This document shows, in pieces, positions 1 through 8,447 of a stretch of 33,255 nt of DNA; within the stretch, counting starts at the first letter, position 1, and each line of letters starts with the position of its first letter. This DNA comes from Deltaproteobacteria bacterium (lineage in GTDB: Bacteria > Desulfobacterota_B > Binatia > UBA9968): assembly GCA_005879255.1 (NCBI GenBank), contig VBKY01000033.1:1-33255 (forward strand). The letters are read 5' to 3'. Position numbers and translations under genes: made by a program. The notes below the pieces were generated by a model. It ran no database searches. It worked only from the letters and a program-made list of their open reading frames with translations, and had not been told where the DNA came from.

Positions 1-2
1 TA

Positions 3-512
3 GTAAACGCTGATCGCCGAGAGTATCGGCTGAAAGACGCACTCGCAGCAGTGACGGCCCACTATGATTTCGTGCTCTTGGATTGCCCGCCGTCTTTGGG
101 GCTGCTCACGCTCAACGCCTTGACGGCGGCGGAATCACTGCTGATACCGATTCAAAGTGAATACTATGCTTTGGAAGGGTTAAGCGCCGTATTGGAAACG
201 ATGGGGCTGGTGCAAAAAGGTCTCAATTCCTCGTTACGCTTGGAAGGTATTGTCATCACGATGTTCGACAGCCGCAATCGGCTATCGCATCAGGTTGTGG
301 AAGAGATCCGCGCTCATTTCCCCGACAAGCTGTTTCGCACCATCATTCGTCGCAACGTGCGACTCAGTGAGAGCCCAAGCTACGGCAAACCGATCTGTTT
401 ATACGACCCGAGCTCAACGGGCGCACAAGACTATCGAGATCTAGCGAAGGAGTTAATTGGCCGTGGAGAACACAATGCCAACGCAGAAAAAGGGATTGGG
501 GAGAGGTCTTAG
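3..512 (+). CDS. parA: ParA/Soj chromosome-partitioning ATPase, C-terminal part (5' end outside window)
   Basis: The reading frame is open from the window edge, so the N-terminus with the deviant Walker A loop is missing. ParA ATPases bind DNA non-specifically and, with ParB, segregate chromosome origins. What remains is the C-terminal half. The Walker B segment LDCPPSLGLLTLNAL comes early, followed by IPIQSEYYALEGL and the family's closing SESPSYGKPI...YDPSSTGAQDY block. It overlaps the next gene, parB, by 38 bp in another frame, the usual tight parAB arrangement, so the two are surely co-transcribed. Identification as a chromosomal Soj-type ParA is firm from motifs and neighbour. A MinD-type ATPase is unlikely because of the parB partner. 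Confidence 0.93.
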   Translation, partial: VNADRREYRLKDALAAVTAHYDFVLLDCPPSLGLLTLNALTAAESLLIPIQSEYYALEGLSAVLETMGLVQKGLNSSLRLEGIVITMFDSRNRLSHQVVEEIRAHFPDKLFRTIIRRNVRLSESPSYGKPICLYDPSSTGAQDYRDLAKELIGRGEHNANAEKGIGERS

Positions 513-1356
513 CGCGCTGATTTCAACCGCCGCCGAACCGACGGTTGAGAACCGCGGAGAGCGTACGACGCTCGAGGTCGCCGTCGATCGAATCACGCCG
601 AGTCCGTTTCAGCCACGGCGCACTTTCGACGAAGCGAAAATCGACGAGCTGGCGTCATCGATTCGCAATCAAGGCATCATTCAGCCCCTGGTTGTCCGAC
701 CCAAGGGCGATGGTTTTGAGTTGATCGCCGGCGAGCGCCGCTGGCGCGCCGCAATGAAGGCGGGATTAAACCGAGTGCCCGTGGTAGTCCGCGATGCCAG
801 CGATAACGAAGCCTTGCAACTCGCCCTCGTGGAGAATCTCCAACGCGAAGACCTAAATCCCATCGAAGAAGCCGGCGGTTATCGTCGCCTGCAAGAAGAA
901 TTTCACTGGAGCCAAGAAGAGATGGCCGATAAGGTCGGTAAAAGCCGTCCGGCGATTACTAATTCTCTCCGTCTACTTGCCTTGCCGGCTGAAGTGCAGC
1001 AGGAGGTTGCAGCGGGGAATCTACCCGCGGGTCAAGCCAGGGCGCTGCTGGGATTACACACTGAACCGCTGATCATCTCCGCATGTCGAGAGGTGATCGC
1101 AAAGGGTCTTTCGACACGTGAAACAGAAAAAATGGTTCGACTCTTGATTATGGGGCGTAAACGGCGGCGTCAAGTTCCGCTCGTCGATCCTGATCTAAAA
1201 TCAATCGTCGAGGAGCTGCAACGCACGCTCGGCACCCGAGTACGTCTCTTACCGAAGGCTCGATCGACAAAAGGCAAGATCGAGATTGAATACTACACGC
1301 TTCCCGACCTGGAGCGAATTTTTCAAACGATCACGAAACGCTCGTCAATTTCTTGA
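475..1356 (+). CDS. parB: ParB/Spo0J chromosome-partitioning protein
   Basis: ParB binds parS sites near the origin, spreads as a CTP-dependent clamp and stimulates ParA. The product is 293 aa, a normal length. It starts with the conserved MPTQKKGLGRGLSALIS, which favours the ATG at 475 (GGAG six bases upstream) over an upstream in-frame TTG at 457. The GERRWRA signature of the N-terminal CTP-binding domain lies at residues 86-92, the LVENLQREDLNPIEEA block follows, and a helix-turn-helix spans about 145-171 (SQEEMADKVGKSRPAITNSL). The C-terminal dimerisation region ends at a TGA. The gene converges on the DUF255 gene 57 bp away. A parS-like half-site lies inside its coding sequence at 1110-1125. 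Confidence 0.95.
   Translation: MPTQKKGLGRGLSALISTAAEPTVENRGERTTLEVAVDRITPSPFQPRRTFDEAKIDELASSIRNQGIIQPLVVRPKGDGFELIAGERRWRAAMKAGLNRVPVVVRDASDNEALQLALVENLQREDLNPIEEAGGYRRLQEEFHWSQEEMADKVGKSRPAITNSLRLLALPAEVQQEVAAGNLPAGQARALLGLHTEPLIISACREVIAKGLSTRETEKMVRLLIMGRKRRRQVPLVDPDLKSIVEELQRTLGTRVRLLPKARSTKGKIEIEYYTLPDLERIFQTITKRSSIS
1110..1125 (+). promoter_or_regulatory. Degenerate parS-like half-site inside parB
   Basis: Positions 1115-1125 read CACGTGAAACA, identical to the right 11 bases of the parS consensus TGTTTCACGTGAAACA. The left five bases match at only one position, giving 12 of 16 overall. It encodes the S-T-R-E-T of ParB. In Bacillus subtilis a parS site lies within spo0J, so an intragenic site is plausible, but one intact half may not bind ParB. 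It could also be codon coincidence, because the LSxRETE peptide is common in ParB. Confidence 0.3.
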
Positions 1357-1413
1357 GCTTCAGCGATCAAACTCGCGCCTCGCGAGGTGTCAGCAAGATT
1401 CTCGGAATTGAAG

Positions 1414-3471
1414 TCAACTCTCCAACAATGGCTTCAGTTCGCTCCAACTTGTCACTGGGGCCGAGCAGGTAAAATCATAGCAAACATAGGCTGTGGGTTT
1501 ACCGTCGATCTGGGATTTCCCTTGCAGCAACGGCGAGATCTTCTCGAGCGACTGACTAGGATCGACAAGCTGCAAGACTCTGTTGGGCATGTAAAGCTTG
1601 TGAATTTCCTGCACCAGCGCCCTAGTCTCAAGATCGCTGTTTTTGCCAACTAACACGACTTCTTTTGGCCTGTTCAAGTAAAAATCCAGAGCGCAGAGCA
1701 TATGAGCGAAACCGAAGGGCTGGCTCTCCATCGCTTCATAATGGCAACGTAACACCTTCTCGGCACGCTTCCTGTAGTCGTCATTACCGGTGATATGCAA
1801 AAGCCGGAGGAGTAATTGTGTTGCCATCGCGTTGCCCGAGGGAACTGAACCGTCGAAAGCCGGCTTCGTGCGGCTGATCAGCGGCTCATGAGACGTACCC
1901 GTGTAAAAGAATCCGCCGTCTTTCTCGTCCCAAAATTCACGTACCATGATGTCGGTCAGTTGAATCGATCGATCAAGAGCCGATCGCTCGAAGGTCGCTT
2001 CATAGACATCGAGCAGGCCGATCGCCACAAAGGCATAATCATCGAGGTATCCGAGCAGTTTGGCCTGGCCGTCTTTGTAGGTGTGCAACAAGAAACCGTC
2101 GCGGAACATCTTGTTGAAGATGAATTCGATCGTTCGATTCACGGCTTCGATACATACCGTGGAATTGAACACTTTGATCGCCTCGGCGAGTCCCGAAAGC
2201 GCCAGACCGTTCCATGCGGCGATGATTTTTTCGTCGCGGAAGGGCTTGATGCGTTTCTCCCGCTCGGTGAAAAGTTTTTGCTTCGCATCGGCGACGAGCG
2301 CGTCGATCTCCGAGCGATCCTTGCGGAACAGCTTGCTCGCTTGTTCGATCGTCAGTATCGGATGAAGAATATTTTTCTCTTCGAAATTTCCCTGATCGCT
2401 GACATCATAAATGCGGCAGAAAATCTCGCCGTTCTCTGCGCCGATTAAACGGTTGATTTCTTCCGTTGTCCAAACGAAGAATTTCCCTTCTTCGCCTTCG
2501 CTGTCGGCATCCTGGGTCGAATAGAATCCACCTTCCGAATGGAGCATCTCGCGGAGCAGATAGCCGACGGTTTCTTCGACGACCGATTTGAAAAGCGGCT
2601 CCTGGGTGATCATGTACGCCTGAGAATAGATGCGTAGGAGTTGGGCGTTGTCGTAGAGCATTTTTTCGAAGTGTGGTACCAGCCATTTCGCGTCGACCGA
2701 GTAGCGATGAAAACCGCCACCCAGATGATCGTAAATTCCGCCTTGCGCCATCTTCACCAGTGTGTGAGTCACCATTTCAAGGTAACGTTCGCTCTTCGAC
2801 TGATGAAAGTGGCGCAGGAAAAGTTCGTAGACGCCGGCATTGGGAAATTTCGGCGCTTGGCCCAAGCCGCCATGATCCGAGTCATAGGCACGGGCAATTT
2901 TGCCAGAGCTGTCGCCGATAATTCCGGGCGGAAAATTTCGCTCCGTCGGGTGCGACTCCGACATGCGCTGGAGAGCGGCGAGGATTTGCGTCACGCTTTT
3001 CTCGACGTCCGCGGGGCGCTCGCGATAGGCTTGAGAGACGCCCATCAGGATTTTTGGAAACCCCGGCATTCCTTGCCGGTCTTCCGGAGGAAAATAAGTG
3101 CCGCCGTAAAACGGTTTACCGTCGGGAGTGAGAAACATCGTCATCGGCCAGCCGCCACGGCCGGTGAGCATCTGCACCGCGTTCATATAGATCTCGTCCA
3201 AATCGGGCCGTTCTTCGCGATCGACTTTGATGCTAACAAATAGCTCGTTCATCAGCGCCGCGATTTTCTCATCCTCGAATGACTCGCGCTCCATTACGTG
3301 ACACCAATGGCAAGCGGAGTAGCCGATGCTTAAAAGAACGGGTTTGTTCTCGCTCTTCGCTTTGTCGAACGCTTCCGCGCCCCACGGATGCCAATCGACC
3401 GGGTTATGGGCATGCTGGAGCAGGTAGGGACTGGTTTCCTGAATCAGGAGATTCGTATGATTTCGCTGCAT
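1414..3471 (-). CDS. DUF255 / thioredoxin-domain protein (YyaL, SPATA20 family)
   Basis: A protein of 685 aa, close to the family's usual length. The N-terminal thioredoxin-like domain has the family signature [18 protein letters not shown] near residues 14-31 and a CHWC redox-type motif at 54-57 ([16 protein letters not shown]). It is followed by [14 protein letters not shown] and [21 protein letters not shown]. The rest is an alpha/alpha-barrel resembling glycoside hydrolase or epimerase folds ([13 protein letters not shown]). The biochemical role of this widespread family is not established. The ATG at 3471 has GGAAGG ten bases upstream and matches the family's N-terminus. An upstream ATG at 3504 lacks a ribosome site. 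No signal peptide is seen, so it is probably cytoplasmic. It stands alone, convergent with parB. Confidence 0.9.
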   Translation of the reverse strand: MQRNHTNLLIQETSPYLLQHAHNPVDWHPWGAEAFDKAKSENKPVLLSIGYSACHWCHVMERESFEDEKIAALMNELFVSIKVDREERPDLDEIYMNAVQMLTGRGGWPMTMFLTPDGKPFYGGTYFPPEDRQGMPGFPKILMGVSQAYRERPADVEKSVTQILAALQRMSESHPTERNFPPGIIGDSSGKIARAYDSDHGGLGQAPKFPNAGVYELFLRHFHQSKSERYLEMVTHTLVKMAQGGIYDHLGGGFHRYSVDAKWLVPHFEKMLYDNAQLLRIYSQAYMITQEPLFKSVVEETVGYLLREMLHSEGGFYSTQDADSEGEEGKFFVWTTEEINRLIGAENGEIFCRIYDVSDQGNFEEKNILHPILTIEQASKLFRKDRSEIDALVADAKQKLFTEREKRIKPFRDEKIIAAWNGLALSGLAEAIKVFNSTVCIEAVNRTIEFIFNKMFRDGFLLHTYKDGQAKLLGYLDDYAFVAIGLLDVYEATFERSALDRSIQLTDIMVREFWDEKDGGFFYTGTSHEPLISRTKPAFDGSVPSGNAMATQLLLRLLHITGNDDYRKRAEKVLRCHYEAMESQPFGFAHMLCALDFYLNRPKEVVLVGKNSDLETRALVQEIHKLYMPNRVLQLVDPSQSLEKISPLLQGKSQIDGKPTAYVCYDFTCSAPVTSWSELKPLLES

Positions 3472-3573
3472 CGAATCACGACCTTCCAAGAGAGTTAACT
3501 TCACGCTAACACAAACCCGATGCCGTCGAAACCGAGCGGAAGGAACCTTTGCCAGAGGAGAAAAGGAGAAGTG

Positions 3574-4242
3574 TTAGACCTGTGCCTTATGCAAAAAATG
3601 CTCCCAGGCCCGTTCCGTGGAAGCCGGCTTGAAAGTGCGCTTGGCGATTCTTTCGGCTTCAGTCTGCGAGACGAACTTGGGTTCGCCGAGCTTCATCGCT
3701 TCGACTTGAAGCCGCGCTGATTCTTCCAGGTAAAGTGCCAGCATGCAGACCTCACGAATCGAATGACCGACTACCACGGCGCCGTGGCCGCGCAGTATCA
3801 CGGCTTTAGCCGGCCCTAACAGGTTTGCTATCTCAGCCGCGCGTTCCGGCGACTCGACCTGGCCAGTGCCTTCGAAGACCGGCACACCCTCATAGAAGAT
3901 CGCGCTGTAATTGTGCATCGGTCGAACGGTCTGACCGACGACGCTCAGCAAGATCACCGCGGGAGAATGGAAATGAATGACCGAACTGACGTCTTCTCTG
4001 GTCTTGTAGATCGCTTGATGGAGAGTCGATTGGGGCACGACCTTATTGAAGTCGACGGCAAACAGCTCGCTCGTTCGCACAAGTGCGGGACTCTTGCGCG
4101 GCATGAAAAGCATGCTTTTGCCGCCGGCAATTCGCGCGCTCAGATGGGCGAAGGCATCGCTCAGCCCTTCGCGGTAAATAATTCTCAGCGCCGAAATGAA
4201 GTCTCTTTTCACGGCGGCAAGGGCTTTATCCTGCTGTTTCAT
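3574..4242 (-). CDS. Class II aldolase/adducin family protein lacking the usual catalytic Glu
   Basis: The product is 222 aa. The family includes zinc-dependent aldolases and epimerases such as L-fuculose-1-phosphate aldolase and ribulose-5-phosphate 4-epimerase. The zinc ligands look intact: H90 and H92 in VIHFHSP and H153 in ILRGHGAVV. Around residue 71 the usual S-x-E-x-x-x-H pattern reads PQSTLH, so the catalytic Glu four residues before the His is Gln. The substrate cannot be named. The ATG at 4242 has GAAGGAG five bases upstream, a decisive ribosome site, so a longer start at 4281 that overlaps the cold-shock gene is rejected. The gene lies 35 bp after that gene, probably in one transcript. 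Confidence 0.85.
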   Translation of the reverse strand: MKQQDKALAAVKRDFISALRIIYREGLSDAFAHLSARIAGGKSMLFMPRKSPALVRTSELFAVDFNKVVPQSTLHQAIYKTREDVSSVIHFHSPAVILLSVVGQTVRPMHNYSAIFYEGVPVFEGTGQVESPERAAEIANLLGPAKAVILRGHGAVVVGHSIREVCMLALYLEESARLQVEAMKLGEPKFVSQTEAERIAKRTFKPASTERAWEHFLHKAQV

Positions 4243-4277
4243 GATCGCTCCTTCGACGACGTTTCGTCGCTTTCGGA

Positions 4278-4481
4278 TCAACGGACCTTCATATCAAAGG
4301 CGACCGGACCCTTCTCTCCTTTTCTGGTCTGAAATTGCACCGTGTCCCCTTCGTTGAAATCTTCCAGCTGATTGCGCGGTGCGAGACTGCCTCGGTGAAA
4401 AAAAACATCTTCGCTGCCATCATCGGGAGCGATGAAGCCAAAGCCTTTTTGCCTAATGATTTTTTTTATGGTTCCGGTCAT
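4278..4481 (-). CDS. Cold-shock protein, CspA family
   Basis: A 67-aa single-domain nucleic-acid-binding protein that melts RNA secondary structure. Both RNA-binding signatures are present: RNP1 KGFGFI at residues 12-17 and RNP2 DVFFH at 25-29. The ending PVAFDMKVR is typical of the family. The ATG is preceded by AGGAGG at about eight bases. It is the first gene of a leftward pair with the class II aldolase-like gene, divergent from the glycosyltransferase gene. No long structured 5' leader of the E. coli cspA type can be shown here. Confidence 0.95.
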   Translation of the reverse strand: MTGTIKKIIRQKGFGFIAPDDGSEDVFFHRGSLAPRNQLEDFNEGDTVQFQTRKGEKGPVAFDMKVR

Positions 4482-4540
4482 GAATCAACGCCTCCTCTCG
4501 TTATCGGGCTCGCTATCACACAACCGGTTCGCCGCCAGCC

Positions 4541-4569
4541 TTGACAATGCCGAGCGAGCTACCTAGGTT
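4541..4569 (+). promoter_or_regulatory. Candidate sigma-70-type promoter for the glycosyltransferase gene
   Basis: A perfect -35 hexamer TTGACA at 4541-4546 is followed, after 17 bases, by TAGGTT at 4564-4569. The latter keeps the important T1, A2 and T6 of the -10 box. The start would be near 4576, giving a leader of about 28 bases before the TTG start at 4604. It lies in the divergent spacer between csp and the glycosyltransferase gene. The weak -10 box leaves doubt. Confidence 0.5.
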
Positions 4570-4603
4570 GAGTGGTCCTTAGCTTCATACAACCAAAACC
4601 AGC

Positions 4604-5707
4604 TTGAGTTCAATTCTTTATTATATCTCCGGTCATGGCTACGGCCATGCGGTGCGTTCAAAGCAGGTTATCCGTGCTTTGAAAAAGGCAAAAGCCGATC
4701 TGCAGATTCACGTGCGTAGCACGGCTCCAAAGTGGATGTTCGGCGATCTTCTGTTTCCTGTTTCGCACACTATCCGCTCGATCGACGTTGGCATTATTCA
4801 GCCAAACAGCTTGGAGATGGACCTTCAAGGAACGTTACAAGCTTGCCAGGCGCTACACGACGCCCTCCCAGATATCATGGCGCAAGAAATCGCCTTCATC
4901 AGGGACGAGAAGATTGGTTTGGTCGTCGGCGATATTCCACCGGCCGGTTTCGAAATCGCCTCGCGGGCAAAAATCCCGTCCGTAGCAATCAGCAATTTCA
5001 CCTGGGACGTTATCTATGATGCTTATGTCGATCGCTACCGTGATTTTTCGCCCTTAGTTGCGGCAATGACGGGTTTCTATAAAAACGCGACCCTCGCCTT
5101 GACTCTGCCCTATCCTTGCGACATGAGCGTGTTTCCCAACCGTCAAGCCATCCCTTGGGTGACCCGGGTTTCGCGATTAACCAAAGAGCAAGCAAGACGC
5201 GATTTTAATCTCCCGCCATCGGCGACGATTATTCTTTTGAGTTTTGGCGGTATGGGGCTGAGTTCCCTACCCTGGGATAGATTCAAAGGTCTCAAGGATT
5301 TCTTTTTTGTCGCCACGGGTGCAACAGCAGTGTCGCAGGGTAACCTGCTGGCGCTCTCAGATGCGCAGCAGCGCTACGAGGACTTGCTCCGCGGGGTCGA
5401 CGCCATAATTACCAAGCCGGGGTACGGCATTGTCGCCGACGTGATCTCCCATCACGTACCAGTCCTCTACACTGATCGCGGCGAATTCCCTGAATATCCG
5501 AGACTCGTGGAGGCGCTACAGGATTGCGCTACCGCGAAATATATTCCTCAGAGTGAATTACTGGCCGGCAATGTTGGATCTTACCTAGAGCGACTGCTGT
5601 CGAAAGAGCCCAATTGGCCCAGTATCCCACTCGACGGTGCAGACGTGGCAGCACAAGAGATCCTGCGGCTGTTGGATGGCAATCGCGCCATAGTTGACAG
5701 CCCCTAA
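4604..5707 (+). CDS. MurG-like glycosyltransferase related to the N-terminal domain of L-arabinokinases
   Basis: The product is 367 aa. The start is a TTG, because a stop at 4580 in the same frame leaves no ATG or GTG and the N-terminus SSILYYISGHGYGHAVRS begins right there. The glycine-rich GHGYGH loop at residues 10-15 is typical of GT-B transferases such as MurG and of the N-terminal half of plant arabinokinases. Near the C-terminus, ITKPGYGIVADVISHHVPVL matches their nucleotide-sugar site. No kinase (GHMP) domain follows, so it is the transferase-like half alone. The acceptor and sugar are unknown. It ends 28 bp before ispH, so the two are likely co-transcribed. Confidence 0.75.
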   Translation: MSSILYYISGHGYGHAVRSKQVIRALKKAKADLQIHVRSTAPKWMFGDLLFPVSHTIRSIDVGIIQPNSLEMDLQGTLQACQALHDALPDIMAQEIAFIRDEKIGLVVGDIPPAGFEIASRAKIPSVAISNFTWDVIYDAYVDRYRDFSPLVAAMTGFYKNATLALTLPYPCDMSVFPNRQAIPWVTRVSRLTKEQARRDFNLPPSATIILLSFGGMGLSSLPWDRFKGLKDFFFVATGATAVSQGNLLALSDAQQRYEDLLRGVDAIITKPGYGIVADVISHHVPVLYTDRGEFPEYPRLVEALQDCATAKYIPQSELLAGNVGSYLERLLSKEPNWPSIPLDGADVAAQEILRLLDGNRAIVDSP

Positions 5708-5735
5708 CGATTCATCCAGACTTAAACTCGATTCT

Positions 5736-6674
5736 ATGGCCGTCGAAAAAGTCATTCTAGCAAAGCCGCGCGGGTTTTGCGCCGGTGTCGAGATGGCAAC
5801 CGAAACCGTTGAGCGCGCGCTGCAGAAGCATGGCGCTCCGCTCTATGTGTTCCATGAGATCGTTCATAATCAGCATGTGGTCTGGGGGTTCACCAACCGC
5901 GGCGTAAGATTCGTGCAATCTATTGATGAGGTGCCCAGCGGAGCCAAGTTAGTTTTCAGCGCCCATGGCGTCTCGCCTGCAGTTTGGCAACAAGCGCGGC
6001 AAAAACAGCTCGAACTCCTCGTCGACGCGACCTGCCCGCTGGTCGATAAAGTCCATCGCGAAGTGCGCAAGTTCGTGGATCGAGGTTATTGGATCGTGCT
6101 CATTGGCCATCGCGAGCACGACGAGATCGTCGGCACGGGCGGCGAGGCGCCCGATCGCACACGGGTCGTCGGTAGTGTGAGCGAAGCCAAGACCGTCGAC
6201 GTTCCTGACCCACAAAAAGTCGTCGTGTTGACTCAAACGACGCTAAGCGTGGACGATACTCGGGAGATTATGGATGCTCTCAAGCAACGATTTCCTCAGA
6301 TGATCACGCCGGCGAAGGAAGACATTTGCTACGCAACGCAAAACCGCCAGGACGCGGTGAAACAGCTGGCCAGAGAGGTTGACTTGGTTTTAGTCGTCGG
6401 CTCGCGCAACAGCGAGAACTCAAACCAACTCGTCAGGGTCGCCGTTTCGTTGGGAAAGCCGGCCTATCTCATCGACGATCAGCGCGCGATCAGACCGGAG
6501 TGGCTCCGCGGAATTACGTGCGTCGGAATCACATCCGGCGCGTCGGTCCCGGATCAGTTGGTCCAAGAAACGGTGGAATATTTCACACGGCAAGGCGCTG
6601 AAGTCCATCAAGTCGGGCTGGTGGAAGAAAACGTCCATTTTGCTTTACCGGACGAAATCACCGCTATACCGTAA
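5736..6674 (+). CDS. ispH: 4-hydroxy-3-methylbut-2-enyl diphosphate reductase (IspH/LytB)
   Basis: The last enzyme of the MEP isoprenoid pathway: it reduces HMBPP to IPP and DMAPP using a [4Fe-4S] cluster. The product is 312 aa. The three cluster cysteines are seen at C15 (KPRGFCAGVEM), C100 (VDATCPLVDKVH) and C198 (DICYATQNRQ). The active-site block IGHREHDEIVGT carries H128 and E130, and TQTTLSVDDT follows. I chose the ATG at 5736 because family members begin almost directly with the AKPRGFCAGV segment. An upstream TTG at 5694 would add 14 unrelated residues and overlap the previous gene. No clear ribosome site is seen. It implies a MEP-pathway organism. Confidence 0.97.
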   Translation: MAVEKVILAKPRGFCAGVEMATETVERALQKHGAPLYVFHEIVHNQHVVWGFTNRGVRFVQSIDEVPSGAKLVFSAHGVSPAVWQQARQKQLELLVDATCPLVDKVHREVRKFVDRGYWIVLIGHREHDEIVGTGGEAPDRTRVVGSVSEAKTVDVPDPQKVVVLTQTTLSVDDTREIMDALKQRFPQMITPAKEDICYATQNRQDAVKQLAREVDLVLVVGSRNSENSNQLVRVAVSLGKPAYLIDDQRAIRPEWLRGITCVGITSGASVPDQLVQETVEYFTRQGAEVHQVGLVEENVHFALPDEITAIP

Positions 6675-6711
6675 CGCGGCGAACGATCTAACGAAAATTG
6701 CCGGAGGTTTT

Positions 6712-7098
6712 ATGGCTCGCATCGTCCATATCGCATTAAAGGTAGAAGATTTGGAGAGAACCACCCAGTTTTACGAGAATGTATTCGGCTTCAAAGAGAT
6801 GGAAACCGCGCAAGTGAGGGACCATACCTCGCGGCACTTAAGCGACGGCGCCATCGACTTGGCGCTGATCAAGTATGATGCCGAAGAATCGAAGGAATCG
6901 CTGGCGGCGGGACAGGGTCCGTGTATTCATCACTTCGCCATCGAAGTCGAAGACATCGAGAAGTATGCAGCTGAGATCGCCAAGTTCGGCTGCGAGATTA
7001 TCAGCGATCCCGGTGTCATCCCGGTAAAATTCCGCGCTCCCGGCGGCACCGTGGCGGAAATCGTTCCGCAGGCTCGATACAAGAAACCCGCTGAGTAA
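6712..7098 (+). CDS. VOC (glyoxalase/bleomycin-resistance) superfamily protein
   Basis: A 128-aa single-domain vicinal-oxygen-chelate protein. It has two beta-alpha-beta-beta-beta modules: IVHIALKVEDLERTTQFYENVFGF at the start and IHHFAIEVEDIEKY from residue 72. Candidate metal ligands are H6, H73 or H74, and E116 in GGTVAEIVP. Family members include glyoxalase I, methylmalonyl-CoA epimerase and dioxygenases. The sequence does not decide among them, though the spacing resembles lactoylglutathione-lyase-like proteins. The ATG at 6712 follows GGAGG at 6703-6707; a start at 6640 would overlap ispH and is not needed. It may be read through from ispH, 37 bp upstream. Confidence 0.85.
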   Translation: MARIVHIALKVEDLERTTQFYENVFGFKEMETAQVRDHTSRHLSDGAIDLALIKYDAEESKESLAAGQGPCIHHFAIEVEDIEKYAAEIAKFGCEIISDPGVIPVKFRAPGGTVAEIVPQARYKKPAE

Positions 7099-7300
7099 GG
7101 CTGCCCCAAAACCTACCCTAACGAGCCTGTCAGGATTCGATTCTCAATCGCTGGCGGCATCGCGATAATCCCGCGTCTGCGTGAACGCTCCGGCTCCGTT
7201 TTCGATCCACCGCTCAAAAAAAGAATCTTTCGGGGATTCCTATGCCTACAGAGTTATGCTAGAAGAAGGCGCCGATAATTTTTTATAAGGAGCGTGTGCC

Positions 7301-7768
7301 ATGTCGTTGCACGTAAAAGACGCCGATGTGCCCAAACGCCAAGTGGTTCGCACGGGAGTAGAAGGCGAAGGCGCGATGGTTGTCAGACGGGGTTACGGCA
7401 ACGAGTGCAGCCTCATGCACGCTATTAGAGCATCGGGCTATCACACCACGCCACATGCGCACGAGGCGGAGCAGATCAACTACGTGCTCGAAGGCGAAAT
7501 CTGGTTTTTTGTCGAGGAGCGCGGCTTCCTTTGTAAAGCAGAAGATTTCCACCGCATTCCTTCCCAGAAAATTCACTGGGGGTGGAACCGATCCGACACC
7601 GATGCCATTGTAGTCGAGGCTCATTCTCCAGCGCTGGTCGCGGGCAAGCTCCAGCAGACTTCTATCGGCCTATTCGATGAAGCTGAAAATCCCCAGATGA
7701 GGCCGCCGAGCGAAAATAACTTCGTGCCTTACGACTGGCAGAGCGTGGAGCGAAAGATCTTTGGCTAG
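7301..7768 (+). CDS. Cupin-domain protein
   Basis: A 155-aa protein with one cupin fold. Motif 1 is visible as HTTPHAHEAEQINYVLEGE (H52, H54, E57 and G65 as metal-site and turn positions). Motif 2 is visible as IPSQKIHWGWN (P87, H92, N96). These bind a metal in dioxygenases, isomerases and sugar-binding regulators. The function is not assignable. The ATG at 7301 has AAGGAG nine bases upstream. A gap of 202 bases before it holds no recognised element, so it may have its own promoter. It lies just upstream of the Tct uptake operon, also on the plus strand, and could belong to the same catabolic programme, but 194 bases separate them. Confidence 0.85.
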   Translation: MSLHVKDADVPKRQVVRTGVEGEGAMVVRRGYGNECSLMHAIRASGYHTTPHAHEAEQINYVLEGEIWFFVEERGFLCKAEDFHRIPSQKIHWGWNRSDTDAIVVEAHSPALVAGKLQQTSIGLFDEAENPQMRPPSENNFVPYDWQSVERKIFG

Positions 7769-7962
7769 CCTTCGGTCGGATATCAAAAGCCTGATGCTTT
7801 TGCCCATTGAACCTCGCCGGGTCCGCGTCCACGAAATTCGAATCTACACTTGAGAGTAGCTAGCAAGCTTTCCGATATCTAAAAAATTACCTCCCGTAGC
7901 ATCAGTGCTCTTGCAAGCATCTCCGATAGGATTTATGCACATGACTCGCATCCGAGGATTTT

Positions 7963-8424
7963 GTGGCGCGAGATAAAGGTAATCTAATTTCCGGGGCTTG
8001 TCTCGCCACTTTCGGGATCTATGTGATCTCGGTGGCGTCCAAACTACCCTATGTCTCTGAGGTCGGTCCGGGATCCGGATTTTTTCCGCTCTGGCTTGGC
8101 ATCGGGCTGGTGCTTTTTGCGTCAGGTTTAATGTTCGCATCCTTCGCGTCTTCCGGGAACCGAGCCAAGAATGAATCACAATCGTGGAAAACATCCGCCC
8201 GAGCCTTGGCCGGCTGGTTGGCAATGATGATTGCGATCGCACTGCTCGGCCGAATCGGGTTTGCTTTGAGCTTCGTTATTCTAACGATGTTCTTGATTGT
8301 TGCTTTGGACCGCCGCTCGGCTAGGCTCGCCGTTGCCGTCGGCATCGGTCTCGCCGTGGCATTCCATCTGATTTTTGTCATCGCCCTTGATGTTTCTTTA
8401 CCCGTGGGCCCATGGGGATTTTGA
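7963..8424 (+). CDS. tctB: Tripartite tricarboxylate transporter, small membrane subunit TctB
   Basis: A 153-aa hydrophobic protein with about four predicted membrane helices. TctB is the poorly conserved small subunit of TTT transporters, which import carboxylates with a periplasmic binding protein and an ion gradient. Support comes from the helix pattern, the segment VGPGSGFFPLWLGIGLVL typical of TctB, and its place directly before tctA (23 bp). The start is a GTG at 7963 with GAGG six bases upstream. No ATG fits. It is the first gene of a five-gene run to 13485. Confidence 0.88.
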   Translation: MARDKGNLISGACLATFGIYVISVASKLPYVSEVGPGSGFFPLWLGIGLVLFASGLMFASFASSGNRAKNESQSWKTSARALAGWLAMMIAIALLGRIGFALSFVILTMFLIVALDRRSARLAVAVGIGLAVAFHLIFVIALDVSLPVGPWGF

Positions 8425-8447
8425 GTTGATGCAAGATAACTGAAGAC

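Noticed and set aside
1357..1413. Terminator between parB and the DUF255 gene
   Set aside because: A short CCTCGCGAGG palindrome is present but has no loop of useful size and no T-run on either strand.
5694..5735. Upstream TTG start for ispH
   Set aside because: It would add 14 residues not found in the family and overlap the preceding gene; the ATG at 5736 begins at the conserved N-terminus.
7785..7801. Small hairpin AAAAGC-CTGAT-GCTTTT after the cupin gene
   Set aside because: Only six AT-rich pairs and a single G-C in each arm end; too weak to call a terminator.
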